Shown: positions 38,567 to 51,772, numbered from the stretch's first letter. The stretch: 64,000 nucleotides of DNA from Megalonaias nervosa (GCA_016617855.1 JAECUM010093680.1:1-64000); one strand, 5' to 3'. The notes: generated by a model not told the origin, from the sequence alone. Translations and numbers: made by a program.

Positions 38567-39330
38567 CGTAGACGAGAAATAACACCCGAGAAAAGTGTTA
38601 CGGCTATCTAGTCATAAACTTTAGCAGATAATGTATTTCCCTAGAATTCAAAGTGAAAATTTGAAAGGAACTTAAAGCAATGTGAAAGAAAAACAAAATT
38701 AGTCCTACAATGTCTATCCCACATCGAAAAAAGTATAGAATCTCCCCCAATTATTTCGTGTGGAGTTCTAAATGAATTCCAATCGTGAATGTGCTGGTGT
38801 GCATTTGTCTCAGATGTACTGATGTGTCAACTGTCTTGCCGTTTCACAATGATATGAACCAAAGTGTCCTAGAATGAATTCACAATAGTCTCAAAATAAT
38901 GACTTAGTCCGAAAAGTCAATAAGCAAAATTCCAACGAATAATGTAAATGAATCAATAAACCCTCTCAAATTACAACTGAACACAGCTAAATAAATAATT
39001 TCACGAAACCGATGTTGTGCTTGGAATGACTACTTCTGATATTAACAACCTTATATAGATTTCCACATGACCATTTTCTGAATAGAAATTTTCATCATGT
39101 TCGTAAACAAGAAACATTCTGTTTACTTAAATGTTTATCAACCTACCTGACAATGATCAGGGAGACCACGTTTCTTCCAAGATGGAAACTAATGTCTTCT
39201 AATATTATCTTAAAGTACTAATCCGCAATCATTAGTTCTTGCTATTTTACAATTTTACAGTTCTTTGACAACTTATATTTGAAGTCATAGAAATAATTAG
39301 GAAGATTAATTTCAAAATCTTGAGTGTTCA
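38567..39330 (-). mobile_element. 3' LTR of the decayed Gypsy copy
   Basis: The left part has 'gagaaataacacccgagaaaagtg' type sequence followed by 'tatttccctagaatt' and 'gatgtgtcaactgtc', in the same order as in the LTRs at 46770 and 55833. The right boundary is approximate because divergence is high. It lies directly after the integrase remnant, as expected for the downstream LTR of a minus-strand element that has lost RT. Confidence 0.55.
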
Positions 39331-39439
39331 GAATTTTGTCTTTAATAACTTTATTGATCCACGGACAGTATGTCAAAAGGCTAATTCAAAGAGACCAAAT
39401 CTAAGGATTCGATTCTTGAACTGATTCCTCAACAGCAAA

Positions 39440-41340
39440 CGACAGCAAATGAACAATTTCGTCTAAATCTTGTCCGGTATCAAAACATATATTACCGAAT
39501 GATTTTCGTCACAGTTTGATAAAATCTTTCCAAAGTCCCTTGACTTCCGTAGTGATAGCCACAAGATTTAAACTGTTGGATGGCTACTTCATGCCTAACA
39601 TGTGGAAAATTCTTGACATAAAATTTTACCTTGGTTCAGATTGGACAGATTTATAAGGCCAAAAGGTGCACAAAATTTTATCCAAGCTTTCAATGTGGAT
39701 TTGGTTTTAATATTGCTCAAAATGTAGCCTATTGAGGAACACATTATGATCAAAATGTATTGTTTGCCTGACTTGGTACATGCTTTGTCAAATGCAGGAA
39801 TAAGTTGCAGATAAGCCTTATGTGACTTCTTATTGGGCATCCCTACCGGTTGACAAGTGTAACCAATTCAATATTATTTAAAAGTATCACTTTCAATTAT
39901 TTTCGACCAACAAAAATGATTTAAGATTTTGTGATAGGTCTTATTGACTCCTAAATAACCCGCAAAGGAATCCCCATGGACCAGACTAAGGATTTTCTGT
40001 AGACATGACTTAGGAACAACAAGTTGATAGCTCACTGACAATTCGTCACTAACGGGTTCTGTAGGTGGCCTAGATATACACATAAAGACACCTTTTGTCA
40101 CAAGTAATTAAGTGGTATTTGTTTGGTTTCAGTTTCTCTACTAGGCCTTTGAAACAAACAGGAGCTATCAGGATCTTGTTTCTGTCCGACAATCAGTGAA
40201 TGCTAGTGGTCACCATAATTAGAATAGAATGAATGCGTACAAAATGATGATCACTGTAATTAATGCCTCTTGTTTCATCAATACCAGGAGAAAAAGTGGC
40301 CTCATCAAAAGACTGACCATTAAATGTGTCAACGAACGGAATAACTTACTGAGAAAAATCATCTTACTTTTGCCACGGGACTGCAACTGCACAGTCATGG
40401 TATAGATCAAGGATTTCTATCTCGACAGGATCAAGTTTCTAATCCAAGCAAGGTTTGTCACTTACAAATATATTAACCACAACCTTTTCTGAATACCCTA
40501 AATGAGTACGGAGAACACCGCTCCGACTGTCATGGGTCGTGAGACTGAGTCTGATGATAAAATTGACAAAACTGAGACCAACATTAGCAAAGATGCATCC
40601 TACTACCAGAAAGATAAAACCAATTTAACTTGAAGAAGTCTTCTCAGGTAAAAGATTACCTGATAATGAAAGACTTGAGGAGTTCCTGTTTCCCGCAATG
40701 TTTTAATAGGGATAGCTTGGAAGAATCATCAATAAATGCTTTAGAACCCGTGGACATGAATAATTACTAAGTTTGCATTTATGGGATAGGTTTGACCCAG
40801 CAAATGTATTGCTTTTAAAACATGACCGTGACCTTGTCCTATGAGAAATAAGAGCATTTGGAATAACTCTGTCTTTATTCCGTTACTTATTTGCCAATCT
40901 GTAGCAATCCGAAATAGCATGCATGCTCTTCTTACAATAAGTGTACGTAGGAAAGGATAAGTATTTCTGATCAGTCGTATCAGAAATTTGATTCCTAAAT
41001 GTTTTGCCAGTATAAGATTTGAAAGAATTCATATGTGACTGAGATTATTTTGTACCAAATTAAAACTGCTCAGAGGAAGGCTTATTGACAATGGAAATTT
41101 TCTGAATCATGGAATAATCGTCAGATGTGCAAACAACATATTCCAACGTTTCCACTTCGATATCACTATGGATGCAATTCTTGAACCCGTAATCATGACT
41201 AACCTTCTTGGCTGTACACCTCCTATCAAATAGTTGCTCTTGTCCCCCTGGAAATTCGAAATGCGTCTGTCCAGTTTCTTTTTTATAGTTCCTAATCCGT
41301 TGAAGATATGTCTTATACACTAACTCATAATCCTTCAAAA
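39440..41340 (-). pseudogene. Decayed Ty3/Gypsy internal region (gag, protease, integrase)
   Basis: From right to left on the minus strand: a gag C-terminal piece (41338-41060, with 'GQTHFEF' and 'EQLFDRR' matching the better copy), a worn zinc knuckle near 40900, a protease region near 40450-40760, a linker, and integrase. The integrase has an N-terminal 'GYLGVNKTYHKI' zinc-finger part (40101-39874) and a core (39840 to about 39450) ending in 'GSQGTLERF', equivalent to the conserved Glu region. RT and RNase H are absent and nothing of RT lies between protease and integrase. Multiple stops. Confidence 0.7.
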
Positions 41341-41539
41341 TGAGTTAATTAACCACGTCATAATTAATACTTTGTTGTACCGACAGTGAAGACTAGATCT
41401 CGCCAGCGTTGCCAATAAGTACACTTTTGCAATAATGACGTCCAAATCTCTGTTTCGCCGTTTCAAATGTTCAGCACTTTTCTCAAAATGAAAAGAGAAT
41501 TGATCGATTTCTTGGTATTTACAGTGGGTTACTAAACTA

Positions 41540-41910
41540 ATATTTATGGTAACATAAAAACGTGAACTTGAGTGTAAAACTCTGTATGCAATAAACTGAT
41601 GTGAAAATAGGAATATAAAAGCCTGATGGAAACAAACAAATATAGTTCTTCACTTGACATTTTTATTCAAAATTCTCTGAAATCTTCAAGGAAAGTTCCA
41701 TCATATTGGGAAACAAGAACGGGTCTGTTATTTATTTTATATCCAAGTACCTGACAAATATCAGGCGGGCTATGTCTGTTCAAAGACAAAACCAAGGACC
41801 CGAACTCAAATCGAAATAGACATGTTTACAAATGTTATCTTAAACTATTGATCAATAATTATGGGAACAAATTAGTTATGTAAATTTGTTGTATAAAAAG
41901 ACCCTTGCTG
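41540..41910 (-). mobile_element. Possible 5' LTR fragment of the decayed Gypsy copy
   Basis: The words 'acctgacaaatatcaggcgg' and 'ttaaactattgatcaataatt' parallel 'acctgacaatgatcaggga' and 'ttaaagtactaatccgcaat' in the LTR at 38567-39330. Only part of the LTR is recognisable, so this is a tentative call based on short collinear matches. Confidence 0.35.
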
Positions 41911-42299
41911 TATACAATCATGGCAAAATATTAAGCACACAATATAGAAATACAGAACACAAGTCTAGAAAATTATATATACTGACAGTTGACCACAGCA
42001 ATTTAGAAAACTATCCAATGAATACTAGATCTCGGTATTCATTTTGAAAATGACGAAACTGTTCTACATTTGATGCATACATTGTTGATCGAGTTAGAAT
42101 AATAAAGATTATGATGAAAACATTTAAACACTTTAAAATTATCTTTTAACAGATTATTAAGATGCTGATAATAGTATTGCTGGTATTCTCGTTTTTTGCG
42201 GGGGACCCATGTTTCTTTTGCAGCTATTGAAGAGAATGTATCCTTCGGATATGCAGACACAATCCGGATTTAAATTCCAGGTAACTGTTCGATATTTAC

Positions 42300-45200
42300 T
42301 CCATATTATTATAGAAACGTCATGAGACAGTACTTTTCACGATGAGGTTTGATTTGCGCAGAAAGCCCATTCCAAGAACGAACATAAGCATGATAATTCT
42401 AAGCTTCAGGAAACATAACGTTGGCGATAGCGTGCATAATTTACACCATTTCGCACGATTTATGTTGCTTATTACACGTGACAAGTGGACCACGTGAAAT
42501 AATTATAACTCAGAACTCGGTTAAAATTTAAATTACCAATATGACGCAGTTGGTCTGCAACACAAACTATTGATTCTACTTGGAGATAGTTAATACGTTT
42601 CAAAGATTTATGGCTTATATTGCTTTAATGGTATCCAGATTTCGATTCTACAACTATTAGCTATTGCATCATAAAATACGAACTATTTATATAGGCCTAA
42701 ACTCATTTTATTCCAGTGTCAGATTCCTGCGACCAGTGTCTAGCAGTTTATTTATATATGATAGGTTTCAGTTCATGTACTAAGGTGCTTATTTGCATTA
42801 ACAATTAATCAACATTTAATGCACGGTTTAGATAGTCAATCGCTTATGAGGCCTGTTTCTTAAATTAGATTATATTTCAAGTTAGGTTGACGAACATTCT
42901 AACAACAAAAGGAACATGTGTAATACACAATGTAAATAGAATTAAATCTTGTTATTGGATACAGTGGAAACATATCGATTTAGAACAAGAAAACTAACAC
43001 GCCGTTGTTAGGTATGGCATTTCTATCTGGTATAAATAAACGCTTCTGCTTTGTGTTCATAGAGTATGGTGTTTCGGTTTTCGTTGCTTATCTCAAAAGT
43101 GTTTATTTGGTCAATAATTCTACCATTCATTCGCACAGGAAATTATCTCTTCCTGGGAAATATTTTAATATTTTAGACTGATTGATCTATGTACATACGG
43201 TAACTTCCAAATCTGAGGTTAATGCAAAATTCAACTATATCATGCATTTTCTGTGTTATTGTTATGTGTGATATGTTGTTAGTTTAGGCTGCCAAAAGCT
43301 GACTTGTGTTATCTAGCACAGTTCATTTATGTAAGTCTGGGTAACAGCTGGTAGCCATTTTCTTGTCACGCGTAACGAGATAAAGAATCTAGAAGAAAAT
43401 TTTACAGACATGCTGGAATACTAATTGAAGAATTACCGTTAACGTAGTTTGATCGTCAAATATTTCTTTGATCATAGACACAAGTCTTTAATTAGTCAAG
43501 ATAAAGATGTAGATTCAGTATTTAGCTAAAAGTTATTTCAGCCAGTTACATTTTAACATTAATTGTCGACCACTACCACTCCTGCAAAATCTGAAACCTG
43601 CAGCCTTATTCTTTATTTGATGATCTTTTAGGATTGTGCAGCTAAACGCAAGAAATCGACTGGTATAAGGTTACGTCAGCTAAAATAACGTGGGAATTAA
43701 ATCCAATCCTATCAATCGGTGATGCTAGTATTCTAGAAAAGTTATCAGTTAGGATGATATCATTGTCTAGTTTTATAAATAATATAGTGAGAAATAAGAA
43801 AGCTTTCTTTGCTCAAATTTCATTGATTCTATATTTACCTACAGAAAATGTAAAAAAAAAAAAATTTGAAAAGAACCAACGTCAAAAAAAGAATGATGCC
43901 ACCATAGGAATTTTCGGAAACTAGTTTTGTCCCCTTGAATTTGAACTCTTCAGTCGACTCATTGTATATGCCCTACGTGACGCTTCATCTTCCAGGGACT
44001 AATGAACTAAATAACAGCAGAAATCATAAAATGATCCTAAACACAACGGTGCTAACAGCTGTTGAACACGTCAATGTATTTCTCAAAACTTTAGGAGTTT
44101 TCTATTAGTTGAAAGCTTTATAGCAATAACTTATACATACTACTGAATTACATTTCTGACTGTCCGCAAATAATATTTTGCCTATGAAAATCACCTAAAA
44201 TATCTAATTGAGTTAATTGACTTGGTACTGCTGCTACACGTGCTATACTATCGTGTTTCGTTTCTCACTGTACATGCCCGAAATGATGATTCGGGCACAA
44301 AAAAACTTGGCAAATAGCAAATATGATAATTGTTTCCACTCGTTAATTTTCTTCTAAACAATTAAATTTGATTCGATGTTCATTACTGAATCTCATTTCA
44401 TGAATTGATAAGGAAAGTATACTTGCATGAGCATCCTTTTATTTATTGTCTTCCTAATTAAGATAAATAGTTAACAAAGGATTGAATGTTCTTATCTATG
44501 TTCTTTGACTTAAAATCGAATCAATGATGAATAGCTCATTTTTCTAAAATAGAAACTGATTTGTCCTTACATATCTGTCACTAAATATCATATTCTGTTG
44601 ATTTGAGAAAATTGTAATCTTCTTGTAGTATAATTTATTCTGAATGTCACACTTATATGTCTTTGTTGCAAACTCTTTTCAGACACAACATGCACAATTG
44701 TTCAATTAAAGAAGTTTTGCCTTTTGATTGACAATACCGGCCTAATAAAATTGATCGATGTGTCAATATAAGAAGCATTCCAGCCTGTATTTGAACTGGT
44801 TTTACTTGGTATAATGTATTGCTTCTCAGAACAATGGAATCAAAGAATAACATGTTTTGTTCCTACGTAGAAACTCAGCCTAGACTGGATGTATAAACTT
44901 CTTTTGTAAGATGGGAAGAATTATTCCAATCGACTTTAGTTGAGTTGGTCTCATTGTCTTTATCATGTGGTATTTAAAATAAATATAAGAACAAATAGAG
45001 CGATTTAATGATACTTGACTATACAGCTTAGTTCTATAAAAATCCAGAATTTAGCCTTTGAACACAGACATCTTTTTCCAATTTCTGATCATTTTGTACA
45101 GATATTATGAAATCTAATTTTCTCGAAAATCCTATTAAATCAAAGTAATAAATGAATATACGTAAATTATGATTAGGATCAAAGCCAACCATTATCATAA

Positions 45201-46765
45201 TTTTCTAGAAAAACTTTGTTTCCTTTTCAAAATCTGTTCTAGTAAAGCATGTAACGGAATGAATGAACAGCAAGTACGACTCTGTGTCTGCCCAGTGATT
45301 CAAACATATTGGAACCATATATTTATTGACGACACGTTTTCTGTGTCACATTCAGGGAACATGGGTGCAATAGTATGCTCTAGGTATAATGTTATATGAA
45401 AAACAATCAATATTTTCCACTGCAATAGTGTAATCATGTCGAAGTAAACGCTCACATGCAATTAAATGGTTAACATTAAAAATACGTTGGACCAATAATT
45501 GAGAGTCTTGAGACTGGACCAGACCAATTAATTCCCAAACATGCCAGCAAATTAACAATAACCTAATAACTGCTTCACGAGTACTAAAGAGGTAAGAAAT
45601 TCCTAGTAGTTGTTTCCTTATGGTCTCGAATTGAAACTTTAATTGGCATTTCTCAAAATATATTGTTGTGCCTGGTAATTTTTTGCCTGGAAGGAAACTG
45701 TTTGAAATACATTTTTTTTATGTTACAGAAATGTGTCACTTGAAGAAAATAACTAGTATATCATAGTGCTTGAAACGAATTTCTTGCAATCTGTATGAAT
45801 TTTCAAGTGAAATATCCGCTACTAACTCCTTTAAAGCGTTCAATGAACACAGGATAACCACAGGATATGTTCTAAGCATTGATATTATTTTTACGTAATT
45901 AGTGTTCACGTTATATTCTCGAGAGCGGATGTAAAGATCTAATTGTAAAACGCTGCTCTTGACGGATAAAAGCAGGCAGTGCACTTCCAAGATTTTGCAA
46001 ATCAAATTGATGGATGATTCTAATTTCTTGCACATCAAAAAAGAAAACACAAATACGTAATCTCAAACTAAGCGCAGCATATAACTACACTACAGAAGAG
46101 ATATGTTTATCTCATATAATTTCGTTGCAATTATCCAATATCGACAACCTATTTCAGAGTTCAAGTGGTAGACCTTGACATGAGACTGTCTGCAAACAAC
46201 CGCTGATGAATCTTTGTTAAGTCCATGCTGGTTATTAAGCTAGCGCTTCTGCATTTTTTGTGGACCTGGACTTCTGGACTACAAGCCTATGTTTATGCAG
46301 ATTAATCTTCTTATCTGCCACGCCATACGACTTACAAAACGAGTGTATTGTCAGGTGCGATTAGTATTTACTCATCGGCTCTGATACACGCAGAAATGAA
46401 ACAGCAAGATGTATATTCTTTAACTTTTCGTATCAAATAAATGATTTCAAACTTGTTAGAAATATATCTGTCTTGAGACTAAAGTTTTACAGTTTAATTA
46501 TTTCAGGCGGTTTATATCGACATTGACGACTGAATACCATGAACCATATAAATAAAAAATGACCATTACTGAGATGGGCAACGTATACGATTGTTCATAT
46601 ACACACAAATGTATATTAGAAATCTGCTCATAATTGCTTGAAGTATTTTTCAGTGGTTCTCTGATAATATTTTATATTAGATGTCTTTTGCTTGAGTTAC
46701 ACATCCTAGAGAATTTCTGATTAATTTCGTACAAACACGACAGCCTTGTATTCGGTTGTTTATAC
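42300..46765. other. Unassigned AT-rich DNA
   Basis: About 4.5 kb with only short chance ORFs (longest about 104 codons, no domain). A poly-A run lies near 43850-43863. I see no repeat shared with the rest of the window. Confidence 0.5.
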
Positions 46766-46769
46766 ATTC
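46766..46769. repeat. Gypsy target-site duplication, left (ATTC)
   Basis: ATTC before the left LTR is matched by ATTC at 56516-56519 after the right LTR; 4-5 bp duplications are normal for Ty3/Gypsy. Confidence 0.65.
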
Positions 46770-47685
46770 TGTTACTAGTCTATGGTCTTAAAATAAGTAA
46801 CAGAAAAGAGTGAATGACAGCAAGCTTTGTAACACTTAACAAAACATGTGTTTCCTTAGAATACAAAGTGAAAATGAGAACAAAGAACTTACGGTATTGC
46901 GAATTAAATCCGAAAATAATCCAAAAATTACAGACACAAGTCCTAATAATTTAAAGTCCTCAATAAAACTCAGTACAAGACCCGAAGAAATCCAAACACT
47001 GAAGGCGATGACGTGTCTCTTGCAGCTTTTAAAGTGTTGATGTGTCAATATTCATTTGTTGAATCACAGTAATATAATTCCAGTTTGAAATCAGTATAAA
47101 TTCCAGTGAATGTCTCTATCCAAGAATTTCATCGGAGCACATTTGTATTTCCAGAGAAAATAATCACTTGAATTCAATAATTTGAAGATAAAAAATTCAT
47201 CGCAACTGGACACAACGTAATACAACTTGAAAGTCCTAGATGTTAAAGCACAAATGACCAAGTCCTCACAATTACAGGGTTTATATAGTTCTCTACTTGA
47301 CCTCAGGTCATAACTAGCATTTTCTAACAAAAATCATTACCTAATGAAAAATAACCTTCTAGAATGATGCTGATGTTTACAAATTCAAAACCATAACCTG
47401 GATTACACTCATAAAATTCGAAAACTTCAACCCAAATAAACATATTTACTTTTTTTATTAATAATGATCCTGATATTAAACCCATGCACAGAGAGAATAA
47501 TTTAGATATGTGTTAATTGTTTACACAAAATAAAAAATAAAAAGGTTAATCAGGTCAAGCAGAAATGAACTCAGTTTTGGACAAGGTCAAGTCCAGAATA
47601 CAATGTTACATTACAATAGCATGTAATGAAATTTTAAAAAAAATTAAAACTAACAAACAAACAATTAAATTAAACATATATAACA
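46770..47685 (-). repeat. 3' LTR of the Gypsy element
   Basis: 916 bp from TGTTAC to TAACA. It is collinear with 55833-56515, sharing for example 'cctcaggtca', 'cacttgaattcaataattt' and 'caaggtcaagtcca'. It holds about 235 bp (47325-47560) that the other LTR lacks. The right end is fixed by the adjacent polypurine tract. Confidence 0.85.
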
Positions 47686-47697
47686 CTTTCCCCATAA
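47686..47697 (-). promoter_or_regulatory. Polypurine tract
   Basis: The minus-strand sequence TTATGGGGAAAG lies immediately next to the LTR start TGTTAT. This is where plus-strand DNA synthesis would be primed, and it fixes the LTR boundary. Confidence 0.75.
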
Positions 47698-47839
47698 AGA
47701 AAAAGAAACATTTACGCAAAAAAGCTTTCTTTTACTATAAGTCAAATATACATGTGAAATCTTTTTACATAAGATGAAATCTTATGAATGTCACAAAGTA
47801 TACATGAAACAATATATGTCTATAAACGTCAAAGTGCAT

Positions 47840-48445
47840 CAGTTATTAAGTTCTCTTTTTCTTTGATGAACCTGATGTCAATATTATATTCCTGCAACAT
47901 CCAACTCAACCTTAATAATCTCTGATATTAGTTTTTCATCCTGCCGATGAAAGTAAGGGGATTGTGATAAAAAAAAAACACAATAATCGGAGGAGGTGAA
48001 CTATTGTAGACTTCAAAGTGTTGTAATGCCAATATCAAAGCCAAACATTCCTTCTCGATTGTGGAATAATTTCTCTGGTGCATATTTAAGCTCTTAGAAA
48101 AATAGCACACTGGATGATCTACACCATTTTTGTCTTCTTGAATCAATATTGGACCCACCCCGACATCACTTGTATCAACGGACAGTTTAAATGATTGACT
48201 GAAATTTGGAACTGTAAAACTAGTGCATTCTTAAGTATGACCTTTAACTTATCAAAAGCCTGCTGACATGTTTCAGACCAATGAAACTTGGTTGTCTTGC
48301 TCAAAAAATTGTCAGGGGTTCAGCAATCATGGAAAAATTCGAACAAAATTTTCGATAGTATCCATCCATACCCAAATATCGCATCAATTGCTTTTTATGA
48401 ATAGGCACAGGGAATTCAGAGATAGCATTGACCTTAGCATCTATA
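47840..48445 (-). pseudogene. Gypsy RT C-terminal part and RNase H
   Basis: Downstream of the nested transposon the RT frame resumes with 'AKVNAISEFPVP' and 'RYLGMDGYYRKF', the thumb/connection region. RNase H follows (48158-47928), with 'GPILIQEDKNG', 'HPVCYFSKSL' and the conserved Glu in 'NYSTIEKECLALI'. The tail after 47928 still reads as 'MLQEYNIDI' and 'NLITDAL', the usual end of the domain. A frameshift lies between 48300 and 48158 and at least one stop follows 47928. There is no integrase between this and the LTR. Confidence 0.8.
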
Positions 48446-48589
48446 GAGGGTTTCACGGTTGCAACGGATTTACTGATCGTAGCGATTAAAATTACCTCCC
48501 TTAGCTCCAATCCGCATGCCCACAAAAAATTTCCAGTTCCAGATAGTTCAGAATTTCACACCGTTTTAAGCTTGGTTAGTCAAACATAA

Positions 48590-50625
48590 AGTCAACAAAG
48601 TAGTGTCAACATCGGAAAAATATACTGCTGTGCGAAAGGCTGTTCCAATTACTCCGGAAAGAATGTTGATGAGAGGACCATTTCATTGCATAGGGTTCCT
48701 GCTTATGGTAAGATTTCGCGTATTTGTAGCCAACGAATTGGATGTTTTAGAAATGACTTTCGCCTGAAGTCGACATCGCGACTATGCGGTGATCATTTTG
48801 TGGGATTAGCAGGACCATCAAAGACAGCACCAGTTCCGAACATATTTCCTCAGAAAACATTCAAGACTTGGACGGTAATTACATCTGTTGCATTCAAACG
48901 AAACTGGTATTATGTGGCAGTGGCACCGTGGTGTGGAGTACATGTAGGTTTAAAAAAAAAAGTTAGGCCCTTATGTTCATTTGCTGGGTAAATTCAAAAT
49001 AGTTTTCTCTGATCGGTTCTCCTGTTGCACACAACTATCCCATATTAGCCAACAGAAAAAAATGTCTGTCCTTCACCCAGAGCAAGATCCCCCTCAAAAT
49101 ATATATCACCCCTCCCCCTTCGAAAATTAAATGGTCAGTTCCTCATTACTATAAAATGTGGTGAAACTTTTGTCATACCATTACAAAACAATTGTTATCT
49201 TATTTTTAAATTATGTAGCAAAGATATGTTTAATAATCATTATGGGGGATGTTAAAGAAACATTCATATACAATTATGAAGTACGCTATTGACTATGCAG
49301 ATTATAAAATTAAATGTGTTCAAAAATATGTATTGGAATCGATGAAACAAATAGGTTATGTATTTTTATTTAACATAATCAGTCAAATATATGCACATCA
49401 TTTCTTACAAATGGTCTGTTTAGATTCCAGATTGATGATATCTCTTTTACCCCATACCACTTCATCAGATACAGATGCAGACGTAGACAGAGATGACTGT
49501 AACAGCTATGAAGAAAATGAATCATTTACACTTTCTCTTCAAGAATCATCTTCATTACATGTTTCTGTGCACATGCATGATTACATAGGACCTGTTTTAA
49601 GGATAAGTAGCAAGGTTAATAAATGTGAACAAACGTGCACAGTTTATGTAAAAGACACTTCTACTCAAACTGACTTGCCAGTAACATGCAACAAAAGACC
49701 AAAAACAGTGCATTTTGAGATACAGTGCAACAAACCTGATATTGCAGTGGAGGATATCAAGGATAACTACTTGGAAGTACACTTCTATACAGGCGTTCCA
49801 ACATTTGTGACACTAATGTTACTTTACAATAGGCAAATCGTCAAGCAGTGAGAAAGAATACCAACTAAATGGAGAAAAGAAGCCAGGGCCAACAAGAAAG
49901 TTACGTTTGATTCATGCATATTTTTTTTTTTTTTTTTTTTTTTGGTGCTCATAAGACTTAGACTGTGGTTATGTGACGAGGATCTGGTACATAGATTTCA
50001 CAGTTCAAATGCTCTATGCAGTAGTATTTGGAGGACGTGGGTGAGGTTTTTACCCAATGAGCTAGTACCATTAGTTTTGCTATGGCCAAGGAGAGAAGTA
50101 GTATCAGAAAACATGCCAGAATCTTTCAAGAGGCGTTATCCAAATACAAGAGTTATTCTAGATTGCACTAAATTTTGACGGAGGCCCCTGAGCCACCAAA
50201 AGCGAATCTCTTATGTACTCTAACTACAAATTTCACATGACGTGGAAGCGTTTGGTTGGTGTGAGCCCTTGTGGTGTTATTAGCTTTGTATCTGACTGCT
50301 ATGCAGGAAATATTTCGGACAAACAAATTACAGAGCTGTCTGGTGTGTCTCTGTGAGCCAGGTGATTCAATAATGGTTGATAATGGCTTTTTAATAAGTG
50401 ACCTGACAACTTTCAAAGAAATCGCTCTTGTCATTCCTCATTTCAAGTCAAAAGTGAAACAGTTTACACGGAGGCAGGTTGAGGAGTCACGACGGATAAC
50501 CAATCTGAGGATACATGTAGAAAGGTAGATACAAGTAATTAAAGCTTTTAAAATCCTTAATGGGGTGATCCCATTTAGTTGCCATTTAACAGCTTCAGAT
50601 GTTTTCTTCCCTTTTTAGTGGACAG
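48590..50625 (+). pseudogene. THAP-domain DDE_4 transposase (broken)
   Basis: A THAP zinc finger opens the protein: CCAKGC at 48626-48643 and CGDH at 48785-48796 supply the C2CH ligands. A linker of about 200 codons follows (49249-49851), with an acidic/serine-rich part and 'FYTGVPTFVTLMLL'. Then comes a helix-turn-helix ('LWLCDEDLVHRF', 49942 on) and the DDE core: 'VILDCTKF' (first Asp), 'FVSDCYAGNISD' and 'MVDNGF' (candidate second Asp), and 'HVER' (Glu) near 50525. No start codon remains before THAP; the nearest upstream in-frame codon of note is a stop at 48587-48589. A 25-bp poly-T (49919-49943) sits just before the helix-turn-helix, frames shift at least twice in the core, and a stop follows HVER. 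Introns between 48991 and 49249 are possible. Confidence 0.8.
49919..49943. repeat. Poly-T tract inside the transposase
   Basis: A run of T replaces or expands the few codons expected between 'RKLRLIHAY' and 'LIRLRLWL' of the transposase. Confidence 0.9.
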
Positions 50626-50692
50626 CTGTCTCCAGATGGGCATTACTCTTTGCATGATAAATTTTCGAGAGTGCCAAAGTATTTTTTCAGTT

Positions 50693-51772
50693 TCATTTCT
50701 TCTCCTTTCGTCGGGGATAGTTTCTGAGGCCGTGGTGTATTCCAGTAACACTCCAACGATGTAGCTGAAATTTCACCTGCTTTCCTTTCTCTGTGATGTT
50801 AATAAGGGCATACAACAAAGAAGCAATGTGATTGCATGACTCCCCTTGCCTGTGCAAAAAGAGAAGTATCATGATATGTTGATATTTAAGCTGTCTCAAA
50901 TTTTCAGAAGTATAGCAGATAGTGTGATGGATCACATCTGTAGTGACACTTTACTGTTATTCTTATTCCAATGTTTTTGTTTAATTGGGGGGGGGGTAAT
51001 TCAAGGACTCAACAAAAAGATATAAATCCTGGCTCAACTTTAAAAACACAAAGAGACAATATGAACAGATGTTGCTGTAATTTTAATTTTACGAATTTCG
51101 CATGTTAAATAATTTTCATGATTATCTACCTCTCAAGTGAAGAGCTTAAGTTAAAACTTTAAAGTTGTATGAAACTTACCCTGCTGGACAGGTGCAATCT
51201 GCAGAGTGAACTTGTCCGGTTACTTTTGACAGGCTTATCCAAACTCGGTAATCAGGTTGTTTGTTTTTAATTAATATTGGGAGGGATGGAATAACCAGGC
51301 ATTTCACATATGCGTGTGAACACTGATTACTGACAGTGTGATAGGGGACCGAGTGTACATGATTGTCAAAATAAAATGTTTTAGCTTTCAGCTGCCTCAT
51401 AGCACCGCAGGGAGCTCTGTCAAATGTTCTGATTGTATTTAAAACAAGACAATTATACAGTTCCATTTCGGAAAAATTAGGAATCTTGGTCACGTCGTCA
51501 CTCCAGTCATCCAGAGCGTCTAACTTTGGTAACGTTTCGCCAAGAGGTGTTGTATAAGATACTATCTCATGCGTCTCTTGTTCTCGTTGATCGGAGTTCT
51601 TTAATGTAAATGATGAGATTTCAAAACGCAGCACTCCAAGGGCACGTTCTCTCAGCTCAAGTGCACGGCCTGACGCATTCTGTCCGTGTTCTTTAAGAAA
51701 TCTCTTCAGACTTTTCACAGTATACCTGTTTATATCCTCCACTGTCACATTTTCTTGATCTACATCTGCCAT
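50693..51772 (-). CDS. SAP-like / SWIM zinc-finger protein of the transposon, two exons
   Basis: The start ATG at 51772 has purine context (aaagATGG) and lies about 85 bp inside the right end of the transposon. Exon 1 (51772-51180) is fully open: a SAP-like helix pair near residues 10-45 ('TVKSLKRFLKEHG', 'ALELRERALGVL'), an acidic middle, then 'VWISLSKVTGQVHSADCTC'. A GT-AG intron (51179-50850, donor GTAAGT, pyrimidine-rich acceptor) joins in phase to exon 2 (50849-50693). Splicing completes a canonical CxCx7CxH SWIM motif, CTCPAGQGESCNH. The predicted product is 249 residues ending at a stop at 50693-50695. Relatives of this kind usually continue into a YqaJ-type nuclease; nothing like that remains here. 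Probably a DNA-binding helper of transposition. C-terminal structure is uncertain. Confidence 0.75.
50850..51179 (-). other. Intron inside the SWIM motif
   Basis: 330 bp with GT-AG ends; unspliced translation stops immediately at 51176-51178. Splicing is inferred from the restored motif and frame, not observed. It includes a poly-G/C run at about 50987-50995. Confidence 0.75.

Noticed and set aside
45736..46050. 104-codon minus-strand frame
   Set aside because: No domain, signal or conserved copy; length is compatible with chance in this base composition.
46846..47040. 64-codon frame in the left LTR
   Set aside because: It lies within the LTR and is not open at the corresponding place of the other LTR.
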